Source: Nonomuraea gerenzanensis
Lineage (GTDB): Bacteria; Actinomycetota; Actinomycetes; Streptosporangiales; Streptosporangiaceae
Direction of reading: 5' to 3'
Assembly: GCF_020215645.1 (NCBI RefSeq)
Contig: NZ_CP084058.1
Span: 9,424,001-9,488,000, forward strand
DNA: 64,000 nt
The position numbers and the translations under genes are program-made. The notes beneath the pieces were generated by a model. The model was not told where the DNA came from. It ran no database searches and was given only the letters and a program-made list of their open reading frames with translations. The number at the start of each line of letters is the position of its first letter. The first letter of the stretch is position 1. Positions 19,937-28,300 of this stretch are shown piece by piece.

Positions 19937-19984
19937 GCACCTGTCTTCCCGGACAGACTTTCGAAAATTGTCGGTGCTCATCCC

Positions 19985-19996
19985 TATTGTTGGGGT
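19985..19996 (+). promoter_or_regulatory. Leaderless-type -10 (TATTGT) before the WYL gene
   Basis: TATTGT at 19985-19990, 6 nt, then ATG at 19997. Confidence 0.4.
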
Positions 19997-20524
19997 ATGA
20001 CGACAGTCGTGAAGCACGATACTCGCCCGCTGACGACCGCCGAGATCGCCGCACTCGCCCTCTCCCTCGCCCACCTCGGCGCGGGGCCCCAGGCCGTCAC
20101 CGCCAGGCGTGGCCTGCAGCACGCATTCGAGCACCTCGACCTCGACGACGACGTCATCGCCACCACGCTCACGACGCTGACCGAGCCGCTGCCCGTCGAC
20201 GTCGCCTCCCGGGCCCGGCTGATGGCCGACGCCATCACCAGCCGGCTCATGATCCGCCTGCACTACCGCGACGCCTCGGGGCTCGTCACCTCCCGTGACG
20301 TCGAGCCGGTCACGTGCCTGGTGCACCGCGAATACTGGTATCTCGTCGGCGTGTGCAAGCTGCGCCGCGCGATCAGGGCGTTCAGGTTCGACCGGATCAT
20401 CGCGGTCGAGCCCACGCTGACGCCGTCCCGGCCGCACCTGGCCGATCGGTTCCTGCCGTTCCAGCGCCGCAAGCGCCGTGCCGTCACGGCGACCGAGTCC
20501 GGCAAGCGCAGGCTGACCGCCTGA
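19997..20524 (+). CDS. WYL-domain protein without HTH
   Basis: 175 residues. The WYL-type domain lies in the second half (about 78-150): IRLHYRDASG, RDVEPVTCLVHREYWYLVG and IRAFRFDRI. WYL domains sense ligands or nucleic acids. The usual N-terminal DeoR-type helix-turn-helix is absent; the first 75 residues are acidic/leucine-rich with no recognisable fold. The start is set by a TATTGT hexamer 6 nt before the ATG. A stop-spanning tandem repeat begins at its last codons (RRLTA). Confidence 0.85.
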   Translation: MTTVVKHDTRPLTTAEIAALALSLAHLGAGPQAVTARRGLQHAFEHLDLDDDVIATTLTTLTEPLPVDVASRARLMADAITSRLMIRLHYRDASGLVTSRDVEPVTCLVHREYWYLVGVCKLRRAIRAFRFDRIIAVEPTLTPSRPHLADRFLPFQRRKRRAVTATESGKRRLTA

Positions 20525-20595
20525 CCACGCCGGTCGGCGCAAGCTGACCGCCTCGTCCACGCCGGTCGGCCTACGCTGACCGCCTGACCGTGCCG
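20512..20595. repeat. 31-32-bp tandem repeat across the WYL stop codon
   Basis: Copies at 20512-20542, 20543-20574 and 20575-20595 (partial), each starting GCTGACCGCCT and containing ACGCCGGTCGGC. The first includes the WYL gene's TGA. Confidence 0.8.
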
Positions 20596-20660
20596 AAACT
20601 GGCCGCTGTTTGACCATCGGTCCCCCGGCCGTTGGCCGAGCGGCTGGCAGGCTCCCGCAC

Positions 20661-21601
20661 ATGCGCGTACGGGAGTCCTCGCTCTTCGCCGTCCTGCTGC
20701 TCGCCACGTCCGCCAGCGCGGCGCCCGCCACCGTGGCGCCGCGCCCGGTCACGCCGACCGGCCGGACGCCGGCGACGGTCGCCGAGAGCGCACTGCCACC
20801 CGCCGAGCGGCGCGCCCTCGACCGCGCGCTGGAGCGTTACCTGCGCGAACGTCCAGGACGAGCGGCGCTGGCCGTGCACGACCGCACCACCGGCGCCAGG
20901 TACGCCTTCCGCGAGCGCACCCCGTTCATGCTGGCCAGCGTGGCCAAGGTGGACATCCTGCTGGCGTTCCTGCTGGGCAAGGACGGCCGGCGGCTGAGCG
21001 CGTACGAGCGCAGGCTGACCTCCCGCATGATCCGCCAGAGCGACAACGACTGCGCGGGCGAGCTCTACCTGACGATCGGCGGCCGAGACGGGCTGGGCCG
21101 GGCGCTGCACCGGCTCGGCGTGCGCCACACGGTGCCGGGCACGTCGTGGGGCTACACCCACAGCAGGCCCTCCGACCAGAGAAGGTGCTGGAGCGGCTCA
21201 CCGGCCCCGGAGGCCCGCTGCCCGCCAGGAGCCGGCGCTACGCCCTCGGCCTGATGTCGTCGGTGGAGCCGTCGCAGGCGTGGGGGGTCAGCGCGGCGGC
21301 CCCGAAGGGGGAGGTGGCGCTCAAGAACGGGTGGCTGCCCGCCGAGGTGCACGACGGGCTGTGGACGGTCAACAGCGTCGGGCGGCTCGTCGTACGCGGG
21401 CACGAGCTGCTCATCGCCGTGCTGTCGGAGCGCAGCCCCGCCATGGGCAACGGCGTCGCCACGGTGGAGCGGATGGCCCGGCTCGCGGTCAGGACACTGG
21501 TCCGCGCCGGTGCCGGTGTCGAGGCGCGACGGCCGGACGGGGTCGAGGCGCAGCGGCCGGACGGGGTCGAGGCGCAGCGGCCAGAAGGGGTCGGGGTGTA
21601 G
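20661..21601 (+). pseudogene. Frameshifted class A beta-lactamase-like serine hydrolase
   Basis: The first frame encodes a signal peptide (VRESSLFAVLLLATSASA), the SxxK motif (ASVAKVDIL) and SDN (RQSDNDCAGELY). At about 21178-21180 the frame is lost, and the rest continues in another frame: EKVLERLTGPGGPLPARS, LKNGWLP (in place of KTG), ending after VERMARLAVRTLV. Restoring one G in CCAGAGAAGG to CCAGGAGAAGG joins both halves, so this is a 1-nt deletion. Either a recent pseudogene or a sequencing error. The intact product would be an exported serine hydrolase. A 24-bp repeat forms its C-terminus. Confidence 0.8.
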
Positions 21602-21633
21602 CGGCCCGAAGGCGTCAGGGTGTAGCAGCTAGG
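21518..21633. repeat. 24-bp tandem repeat, ~4.8 copies, through the serine hydrolase stop
   Basis: Units start GTCGAGGCGC and contain CGGCC; copies begin at 21518, 21542, 21566, 21590 and 21614. In frame they encode GVEARRPD-type octads, and the stop codon lies in the fourth unit. Confidence 0.85.
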
Positions 21634-21850
21634 AGGAGCAGCACCCGCCACCGCAGCAACCACCGCCACCCCCACCGCCGGCGGCGGCTCTGGGCGCGGC
21701 GGCGCCGCCCGTCATGGCGACCGTGGACAGCAGCTTCACCGTGTCGGCGTGACCTTCGGGGCAGGTCGCCGGGTCGTCGGAGGCCGACATGGGACGGGAC
21801 ACCTCGAAGGTGGAGCCGCAGGCGCGGCACCGGAAGTCGTAACGCGGCAT
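21629..21850 (-). CDS. FmdB-family zinc-ribbon protein
   Basis: 73 residues. The N-terminal zinc ribbon MPRYDFRCRACGSTFEVSR with a second site DDPATCPEGH is the FmdB/putative regulatory protein pattern (Cys-x2-Cys plus Cys-x2-His-like). The tail is low-complexity: a run of glycines followed by CCGGGCCSS. The function of these small proteins is not established. It ends inside the repeat region of the convergent pseudogene. ATG start; the acetyltransferase gene upstream is on the same strand 42 nt away. Confidence 0.88.
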   Translation of the reverse strand: MPRYDFRCRACGSTFEVSRPMSASDDPATCPEGHADTVKLLSTVAMTGGAAAPRAAAGGGGGGGCCGGGCCSS

Positions 21851-21892
21851 GCGCCCATCCTAGCCGCGATCGCCGACCGCGCAGGGGGCCCG

Positions 21893-22690
21893 CTACCGGT
21901 AGGTGACGTGCGCGTAGTCGGAGACGGGCTCGTAGCCGATCGCCTGGTAGATGGCGTTGCTGGTCGGGTTGGCCAGGTCGGTGAACAGCACCACCTGCTC
22001 GCACCGTTCGGCCAGCGCGACCCGGCTGGCGTACGCGGTGACGGCGGCCCCGTAGCCGCGCCGTCGGCGGGACGGCGGCGTGTAGACGGGGCCGATGCGG
22101 CACACCCCGCCGGCCTCGGGGGAGAGCCCGGCGAACGAGACCGGCGCCTGGTCGGCCTCCCACACGAACAGCTCGCGGCCCTCCAGCCGCCGCACCACCC
22201 GTTCGACGATGTCGCCCTCGCCCATGCCCGTCTCGTCGCCGAACGCCTGGTACCAGCTCACCAGCAGCGGCAGGTCGGCCGCCACCGCGAGCCTGCCCCG
22301 GCCGGGGGTGCCGGGGGCGGCGAGCGTGCCGAGGCGGAAGAGCCGCTCGGAGACGATCCGCGCCGGCGTGCCGAGCAGCCGGGTGGCCTCGACGGTCACC
22401 TCCAGCGGGCCCACGAACACGGGCAGCTCCCCGTCGAGTGCCTCCAGCAGCGGCGCGACGGCCTCGACGGGCACGGCGAAGAGCCCGGCGGGGAACGGCG
22501 GGGTGTGGAAGACCGCCCCGCGGATCTCACCGTCGACGGTCCACCATCCGTAGCGGGGGTCCTTCACGGGCATGCCCGCGCGCAGGTTGGCCAGGACGGT
22601 CAGTGGCACGGTGTTGCGCACCGGGTCGCCGAGCAGGAACGGCTCGGCGACCGCGGCGTACTCCTCAACGGATGAGGTGAAGGTCCACAT
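21893..22690 (-). CDS. GNAT-family N-acetyltransferase
   Basis: 265 residues with a C-terminal GNAT domain: CRIGPVYTPPSRRRRGYGAA carries the acetyl-CoA-binding R/Q-x-x-G-x-G/A loop, followed by VVLFTDLANPTSNAIYQAIGYEPV, the usual motif B. The N-terminal half (about 1-130) is a degenerate GNAT-like module as in two-domain actinobacterial members. Substrate unknown. On the same strand as fmdB and the HNH gene. Confidence 0.88.
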   Translation of the reverse strand: MWTFTSSVEEYAAVAEPFLLGDPVRNTVPLTVLANLRAGMPVKDPRYGWWTVDGEIRGAVFHTPPFPAGLFAVPVEAVAPLLEALDGELPVFVGPLEVTVEATRLLGTPARIVSERLFRLGTLAAPGTPGRGRLAVAADLPLLVSWYQAFGDETGMGEGDIVERVVRRLEGRELFVWEADQAPVSFAGLSPEAGGVCRIGPVYTPPSRRRRGYGAAVTAYASRVALAERCEQVVLFTDLANPTSNAIYQAIGYEPVSDYAHVTYR

Positions 22691-22735
22691 GCCTGCTCAT
22701 GGTGTCAGGGATGCGGCCCCGCGCTCAACGCCGTT

Positions 22736-23242
22736 TCAGGCTGCTGCCTCCAGGTAGGGCGCCCATTGCGGGTCACCGGCGAGCGAGGCGCCGATGAGCC
22801 GCCAGTGGGCGCCCCGTGGCACCGCAGGGCTGACGCGCAGCGTCCACCCCAGCTCCTCCAGGTACTTGTCGGCCTTGCGGTGGTTGCACGTGGTGCAGGA
22901 GGCCACGCAGTTCTCCCACGTGTGCGTGCCGCCCCTGGACCGGGGGATGACATGGTCGATGGTCTCGGCCTTCTGCCCGCAGTAGGCGCAGCGGTAGTCG
23001 TCGCGCCGCATGAGGGCGGCCCTGGTCAGGGGGATGCGGGACCGGTAGGGGATGCGGACATATCTGCGGAGCCTGATCACCGAGGGAACGTCGAGCGTGC
23101 GGCTGGCGGACCGCAGCACGGCACCTCGGCCGTCACGATGGACGACATCGGCCTTCTCCCGCAGCACGAGCACGACGGCCCGGTGCAGCGAGAGGGTGGT
23201 CAGTGGCTCGTAGGTGGCATTCAGCAGCAGGACCTGGCGCAT
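22736..23242 (-). CDS. HNH endonuclease (Rv2469c-type)
   Basis: 168 residues. It opens MRQVLLLNATYEPLTTLSLHRAV, the conserved start of a widespread actinobacterial HNH family. The nuclease core is C-A-Y-C-G ... ETIDHVIPRSRGGTHTWENCVASCTTCNHRKAD with two CxxC zinc knuckles. The start is placed at the second of two adjacent ATGs because AAGAGG lies 7 nt before it; the first ATG at 23243 is also possible. A perfect 22-bp palindrome lies 35 nt upstream. Cellular role unknown. Confidence 0.9.
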   Translation of the reverse strand: MRQVLLLNATYEPLTTLSLHRAVVLVLREKADVVHRDGRGAVLRSASRTLDVPSVIRLRRYVRIPYRSRIPLTRAALMRRDDYRCAYCGQKAETIDHVIPRSRGGTHTWENCVASCTTCNHRKADKYLEELGWTLRVSPAVPRGAHWRLIGASLAGDPQWAPYLEAAA

Positions 23243-23276
23243 CATCGGGCCTCTTCCCGCTGCGCGCGTATCAAAG

Positions 23277-23298
23277 GGGACATGCCGCGGCATGTCCC
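23277..23298. promoter_or_regulatory. Perfect 22-bp palindrome between HNH and oligopeptidase genes
   Basis: GGGACATGCCG followed directly by its exact reverse complement. A dyad of this quality in the divergent promoter region suggests a dimeric regulator's operator for the HNH gene (35 nt upstream of its start); no regulator gene is adjacent. Confidence 0.5.
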
Positions 23299-23512
23299 TC
23301 CTGTCGGCCCCTCCTGGGGCACTCGTGCTTCCGTCACGTGGACCTCCGCCGGACGGTCCAGCGGATGGTCACCACGGCACCGTCCTGTCACCAAGTCTGG
23401 CGTTTGCACCGTGGTCCCCGCCACCCCAAAAACCTCCTGCCGGAATGACCAGAGGGACGCACGGTACGTTTTATGCCCGCTCTACCAGCGCTTTACGCAT
23501 GCCCTTTGGCAG

Positions 23513-23525
23513 TAGGGTTCCTGAC
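23513..23525 (+). promoter_or_regulatory. Leaderless-type -10 (TAGGGT) before the oligopeptidase
   Basis: TAGGGT at 23513-23518, 7 nt, then ATG at 23526. Confidence 0.45.
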
Positions 23526-25583
23526 ATGACGCGAGAGCCGTACCCGACAGCACGTCGCGAGGACATCGTCGACATCCTGCACGAAACCCCTGTCCCAGAC
23601 CCCTACCGGTGGCTCGAGGACCCCGACAGCCCCGAGACCAAGGGGTGGCTGCTCGCGCAGGCCGAGCTGTTCGGCGCGGAGCGCGGGCCGCAGCGGTTCA
23701 AGGACCGGATCGCCGAGCTGCTCAGGTCCGGCTCCGTGGGGGTGCCCGCCTGGCGCGGCGAGCGCTACTTCTTCTCCCGGCGCACCCCCGACCAGGAGCA
23801 CGCGGTCTACTACGTGGTCGAGCCCGACGGCACCGAGCGGGCGCTGGTCGACCCGATGGCGCTCGACCCGTCCGGGCTGACCACGCTCGACGCGGTGCAG
23901 CCCGACAAGGAGGGGCGCCTGCTGGCGTACCAGATCTCCGTGGGCGGCAACGAGGAGTCGGTGCTCTACGTCATCGACGTGGCCACGGGTGAGCGGGTCG
24001 AGGGGCCGATCGACCGCTGCCGCTACTCGCCGATCGCGTGGCTGCCCGGCGGTGAGGCGTTCTACTACGTACGCAGGCTGCCGAGCACCGAGGTGCCGGA
24101 GAACGAGACGCAGTTCCACCGCCGCGTCTACCTGCACCGCGTCGGCACCTCCACCGAGGACGACGTGATGATCTTCGGCCAGGGCCTGAAGATGACCAAC
24201 TACTACGGCGTGTCGGTCTCGCGTGACGGCCGCTGGCTGCAGGTGTCGGCGCACGAGGGCACGGCGCCGCGCAACGACGTCTGGGTGGCCGACCTGACCG
24301 CCTCGCCGCTCGACCGGCCGGCGCTGAAGGTCGTACAGGAGGGCGTGGACGCGCAGGTCGGGCTCTCGTTCGGGCGCGACGGCAAGCTGTACGTGCACAC
24401 CGACCGCGACGCGCCCAGGGGCCGGGTGTGCGTCACCGACCCGGCGGAGCCGGGCTACGACACCTGGCGCGAGCTGATCCCCGAGCACCCCGAGGCGGTG
24501 CTGAGCGACTTCGCGATCCTCGACGACCTGGAGCGCCCGGTCATGCTGGTGGGCTGGACCCGCCACGCGATCAGCGAGATCAGCGTGCACGACCTGGCGA
24601 CCGGCGAGCACGTCGGCGAGGTGCCGGTGCCGGGGCTCGGCTCGATCGGCGGCATCGCCGAGCGCCCCGAGGGCGGCTACGAGGCGTGGTTCGGCTACAC
24701 CGACAACACCACGCCGCCCACCATCCAGCGCTACGACGCCCGCACGGGCGAGACCACGCTCTGGGCGGCCTCCCCCGGCACGGTCGAGGTGCCTCCGGTG
24801 CGCACCGAGCAGGTGGTCTACCGCTCCAAGGACGGCACCGACGTCCGCATGCTGATCATCTCCCCCGCCGGCGAGTCGTCCGGCCCGCGCCCGACCATCC
24901 TGTACGGCTACGGCGGCTTCGGCCTGTCCATGACGCCCGGCTACTCCGCCTCGATCCTGGCCTGGGTGGAGGCCGGCGGCGTGTACGCCATCGCCAACCT
25001 GCGCGGCGGCGGCGAGGAGGGCGAGGAGTGGCACCGCGCGGGCATGCTGGCCAACAAGCAGAACGTCTTCGACGACTTCCACGCCGCGGCCGAGCACCTC
25101 ATCGCGACCGGCGTGACCACGCCCGAGCAGCTCGGCATCTCCGGCGGCTCCAACGGCGGCCTGCTGGTGGGGGCCGCGCTGACGCAGCGCCCCGAGCTGT
25201 ACGCGGCGGTGGTCTGCTCCGCGCCGCTGCTCGACATGATCAGGTACGAGAAGTTCGGGCTCGGCGCCACCTGGAACGTCGAGTACGGCTCGGCCGACGA
25301 CCCCGAGCAGTTCGGCTGGCTGTGGGGCTACTCGCCCTACCACCACGTCAGGGAGTCGGTGGCCTATCCGGCGACGCTGTTCACCGTCTTCCAGTCCGAC
25401 ACGCGCGTGCACCCGCTGCACGCGTGGAAGATGTGCGCGGCGCTGCAGCACGCCTCGACCGCCGACCGGCCGGTGCTGCTGCGCAACGAGACGGAGGTCG
25501 GCCACGGCGCCCGCTCGGTGAGCAGGTCGGTGGACCTGTCGGCCGACACGCTGACCTTCCTGGCCAGGCACACCGGCCTGTAG
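23526..25583 (+). CDS. Prolyl oligopeptidase-family serine peptidase (S9A)
   Basis: 685 residues, the usual length. An N-terminal beta-propeller (about 60-400) opens with [19 protein letters not shown], the S9A signature. The alpha/beta hydrolase domain has the oxyanion region YGYGGFG, nucleophile GGSNGG (Ser542), Asp625 in SDTRVHP and His660 in VGHGAR. It hydrolyses short proline-containing peptides in the cytoplasm; no signal peptide. The start is fixed by the leaderless hexamer; a longer upstream frame overlaps the HNH promoter and is rejected. It ends 1 nt before the convergent purU stop. Confidence 0.95.
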   Translation: MTREPYPTARREDIVDILHETPVPDPYRWLEDPDSPETKGWLLAQAELFGAERGPQRFKDRIAELLRSGSVGVPAWRGERYFFSRRTPDQEHAVYYVVEPDGTERALVDPMALDPSGLTTLDAVQPDKEGRLLAYQISVGGNEESVLYVIDVATGERVEGPIDRCRYSPIAWLPGGEAFYYVRRLPSTEVPENETQFHRRVYLHRVGTSTEDDVMIFGQGLKMTNYYGVSVSRDGRWLQVSAHEGTAPRNDVWVADLTASPLDRPALKVVQEGVDAQVGLSFGRDGKLYVHTDRDAPRGRVCVTDPAEPGYDTWRELIPEHPEAVLSDFAILDDLERPVMLVGWTRHAISEISVHDLATGEHVGEVPVPGLGSIGGIAERPEGGYEAWFGYTDNTTPPTIQRYDARTGETTLWAASPGTVEVPPVRTEQVVYRSKDGTDVRMLIISPAGESSGPRPTILYGYGGFGLSMTPGYSASILAWVEAGGVYAIANLRGGGEEGEEWHRAGMLANKQNVFDDFHAAAEHLIATGVTTPEQLGISGGSNGGLLVGAALTQRPELYAAVVCSAPLLDMIRYEKFGLGATWNVEYGSADDPEQFGWLWGYSPYHHVRESVAYPATLFTVFQSDTRVHPLHAWKMCAALQHASTADRPVLLRNETEVGHGARSVSRSVDLSADTLTFLARHTGL

Positions 25584-25584
25584 G

Positions 25585-26439
25585 TCACCGGGGGAAGACG
25601 ATGGTCTTGTGGCCGTCGAGCAGCACCCGCTGCTCGGCGTGCCACTTGACCGCCCTGGCCAGCGCCAGGCACTCCACGTCGCGCCCGATGGCCACCAGGT
25701 CCTCGGGAGAGTGGCTGTGGTTGACCCTGGCCACCTCCTGCTCGATGATCGGGCCCTCGTCGAGGTCGGCGGTCACGTAGTGCGCCGTGGCGCCGATGAG
25801 CTTGACCCCGCGGTTGTGGGCCTGGTGGTAGGGCTTGGCGCCCTTGAACGACGGCAGGAACGAGTGGTGGATGTTGATCGCCCGCCCCGCCAGCTTCCCG
25901 CACAGGTCCTGTGAGAGCACCTGCATGTAGCGGGCCAGCACCACCAGATCGACCTGGTAGTGCTCCACCAGCGCGAGCACCTCGGCCTCCTGCTTCGGCT
26001 TGGTCTCGGGGGTGACCGGCAGGTGGTGGTAGTCGATGCCGTTGGACTGCGTGAGCGGCCGCAGGTCGGGGTGGTTGGAGACGACGGCGGCGATCTCGAT
26101 GTCGAGCGCCTTGGACCGTACGCGGTAGAGCAGGTCGTTCAGGCAGTGGTCGAACTTGCTCACCATGATCAGCACGCGCGGCTTCCTGGCCACGTCGCGC
26201 AGCTTGAACTCCATGGCGAAGTCGGGCGCGAGCGCGGCGAAGGCGGCGTTGAGGGAGTCCTCCCCCAGCTCTCCCGCGAACTGCACGCGCATGAAGAAGC
26301 GCTGGCCCACCCTGTCGCCGAACTGCTGGCTCTCGATGATGTTGCATCCGTGCCCGGCGAGCAGGCCGGAGACGGCGGCCACGACCCCGGGCCGGTCGGG
26401 ACAGGACAGCGTCAGGATGTATTCGGCGGGGCTGGTCAT
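25585..26439 (-). CDS. purU: Formyltetrahydrofolate deformylase
   Basis: 284 residues. The ACT domain at the N-terminus (LSCPDRPGVVAAVSGLLAGHG) and the formyltransferase-fold catalytic domain with INIHHSFLPSFKGAKPYHQA and GATAHYVTADLDEGPII supply the Asn-His-Asp catalytic set. It releases formate from 10-formyltetrahydrofolate, feeding purine synthesis and one-carbon balance. ATG at 26437-26439 is chosen where homology starts. Convergent with the oligopeptidase gene; 190 nt separate its start from the divergent phosphate transporter. Confidence 0.96.
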   Translation of the reverse strand: MTSPAEYILTLSCPDRPGVVAAVSGLLAGHGCNIIESQQFGDRVGQRFFMRVQFAGELGEDSLNAAFAALAPDFAMEFKLRDVARKPRVLIMVSKFDHCLNDLLYRVRSKALDIEIAAVVSNHPDLRPLTQSNGIDYHHLPVTPETKPKQEAEVLALVEHYQVDLVVLARYMQVLSQDLCGKLAGRAINIHHSFLPSFKGAKPYHQAHNRGVKLIGATAHYVTADLDEGPIIEQEVARVNHSHSPEDLVAIGRDVECLALARAVKWHAEQRVLLDGHKTIVFPR

Positions 26440-26629
26440 GCCTTCACTCTCGCGAACGTCTAAGTGCTCGAACGTGGTGGTGCTCGTAGCCTGAGACGAG
26501 GGTACCGGCGACGAGACGTTGCAGACGCGTGACCGAGATCGCAGCAACGTTTCGTCCCCTTTGGGTAGTTGATCGGTCTCCTGGAACGTGTGTGTCCCGC
26601 TGAGCCGGGACGGGTTGGAGTGCGTGCCC

Positions 26630-27580
26630 TTGGACGCCGTCGTGCTGATCGTGGTGGCCGGCCTGTTCGCCGTCGTGTCCGGGGTCAACGACGGAGGCGC
26701 GCTCCTCGCGACCGGGCTGAAGCTGCCCGCGGTGCGCCCGGTGACCGGGATCGTGGTGCTGACGGTGTTCGTCGCGGCCGTACCGCTGGTCACGAGCCAG
26801 GTGGCGGTGACGTTCGTGACCCGGCTGGGCTCCTTCCGCGACCCGGGCGGCCAGTTCGCGATGGTCGTGGCGGTGGTCTCGGCGCTCGCCGTGGTGAGCG
26901 TGCTCAGCGCCAAGGGCCGCCCCACCAGCCTGACCCTGGCCGTGGTCGGCGGGCTCACCGGCGCGGGGCTGGGCTGGGGGCTGCGGGTCTCGCCCGACTG
27001 GGTGGCGCTGGTGCTGGCGTTCGGGCTCGCCGCGCCTTTCGTGGGCGGGCTGCTGGCGTGGGTGTTCATCCGGTTGCTGGTGGCCACGACGACGGCGCGC
27101 GGGCTGTGGCGCTGGCACTGGGCGGGTTTCCTGCTGGAGACGATCGCGTACGCGGCCAACGACGCGCAGAAGATGCTGGCCGTGTTCATGATCGCGGCAG
27201 GGTTCACCGGGGCGCCGGTCGAGTACACGGTGGCGGCGGCCGTGCTGTTCGCGGCCGGCACCCTGTACGGGCTGCCCAAGGCGGGCCGCACGCTGAGCCG
27301 CGAGATCATCGTCTCCCGGCCCCCGCACGGCGTGGCGGCGGAGCTGGCCGCCGGCACGGCGGTCATCGGCTGCGCGGCGGTCGGCATGCCGGTGAGCATG
27401 ACGCAGGCCATCGCGGGCGGCCTCATCGGCGCCGGCGTCGCGCAGGGCGGCGGCCGGGTCCGCTGGCACGCGGCCGGCAAGATCGTCGCCGCCTGGCTGC
27501 TGACGCTGCCGGCGAGCGGGCTGCTGGGCTGGGGGCTGGCCCTGCTGGTCAAGGGGTTCGCGAGCGTGGAGCTGTCATGA
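26630..27580 (+). CDS. PiT-family inorganic phosphate transporter
   Basis: 316-residue membrane protein, nearly all hydrophobic helices, with the PiT duplicated signatures: VSGVNDGGALLATGL near the N-terminus and AANDAQKMLAVFMIA at mid-length, and PVSMTQAIAGGLIGAG near the end. PiT proteins carry metal-phosphate by proton symport. The start is uncertain: TTG at 26630 has GGAG 9 nt before it; a GTG at 26624 is too close to that site. The adjacent DUF47 gene is the usual partner. Confidence 0.85.
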   Translation: MDAVVLIVVAGLFAVVSGVNDGGALLATGLKLPAVRPVTGIVVLTVFVAAVPLVTSQVAVTFVTRLGSFRDPGGQFAMVVAVVSALAVVSVLSAKGRPTSLTLAVVGGLTGAGLGWGLRVSPDWVALVLAFGLAAPFVGGLLAWVFIRLLVATTTARGLWRWHWAGFLLETIAYAANDAQKMLAVFMIAAGFTGAPVEYTVAAAVLFAAGTLYGLPKAGRTLSREIIVSRPPHGVAAELAAGTAVIGCAAVGMPVSMTQAIAGGLIGAGVAQGGGRVRWHAAGKIVAAWLLTLPASGLLGWGLALLVKGFASVELS

Positions 27581-27594
27581 GGGGGAGTACCGGT

Positions 27595-28227
27595 GTGAAA
27601 CGGCTGCGGCGAATCAGGGACCTGATGACCGGGCGCATGGACAGCGCGCTCACCGAGGCGCTGCTCGGACAGCTGGAGGCCACCAAGGAAGGGGCGTGGC
27701 TGGCCATGGCCATGATCGGCGGCGAGGTCGGCAGGACGGGGGCGCACGAGCAGATGCGCTCGATCGAGCACCTGGGCGACGAGGAGCGGGCCCGGCTCAT
27801 CGACGAGCTGAAGACCGCCCTCGTCACGCCCATCGACCGGGAGGACCTGTTCCGGCTGTCGCGCTCGATCGACGACGTGCTCGACTCGCTGCGCGACTTC
27901 GTCAGGGAGTCGCATCTGTACCGGGTGCCGGACCAGATCCGCTTCACGCCCATGCTGGACCAGGTCATCGTGGGCATCGAGGCGCTGGAGGAGGCCGTAC
28001 GCAGCCTCGCCGCCCGCCCGTCGGCCGTCTCCCACGACGCGCTGGAGGCCAAGAAGGCCGGTGGGGCGATCCGGCGGATGTACCAGTACGAGATCTCCCG
28101 CATCTTCTCCGGCGAGCTGACCGCGAACGCGATGAAGGAGCGGGAGCTGGTGCGCCGGCTGGAGATCGTGGGGGTCGCCATCGGCGAGGCGGCCGACGCC
28201 ATCGCCGACGGAGCGATGAAGCGGTGA
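27595..28227 (+). CDS. DUF47/PhoU-like partner of the phosphate transporter
   Basis: 210-residue helical protein of the DUF47 (TIGR00153-like) family, related to PhoU, regularly found beside Pit genes and thought to modulate them. Characteristic pieces: LEATKEGAWLAMAMIGGEV, PIDREDLFRLSRSIDDVLD and a C-terminal LVRRLEIVGVAIGEAADAI. The GTG at 27595 has GGGGGAG 7 nt before it; an ATG at 27577 overlapping the transporter stop is an alternative. An 8-bp duplication (GAAGCGGT twice) spans its stop codon. Confidence 0.88.
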   Translation: MKRLRRIRDLMTGRMDSALTEALLGQLEATKEGAWLAMAMIGGEVGRTGAHEQMRSIEHLGDEERARLIDELKTALVTPIDREDLFRLSRSIDDVLDSLRDFVRESHLYRVPDQIRFTPMLDQVIVGIEALEEAVRSLAARPSAVSHDALEAKKAGGAIRRMYQYEISRIFSGELTANAMKERELVRRLEIVGVAIGEAADAIADGAMKR

Positions 28228-28228
28228 A

Positions 28229-28246
28229 GCGGTGACAGGTCACCGC
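28229..28246 (+). terminator. Terminator after the Pit/DUF47 operon
   Basis: GCGGTGAC-AG-GTCACCGC palindromic hairpin starting 2 nt past the DUF47 stop. Confidence 0.55.
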
Positions 28247-28300
28247 CGGAAAGGATCTCCCCTGGCTTGGTTGCCCGGCTCTCCCCGTCCGAGCTGCAAT

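Noticed and set aside
23493..25571. 692-codon minus-strand frame opposite the prolyl oligopeptidase
   Set aside because: Composition typical of antisense shadows; the plus strand has a complete catalytic triad and the S9A signature.
26440..28035. Long minus-strand extension upstream of purU
   Set aside because: Thr/Ala/Pro-rich shadow of the Pit and DUF47 genes; PurU homology starts at 26439.
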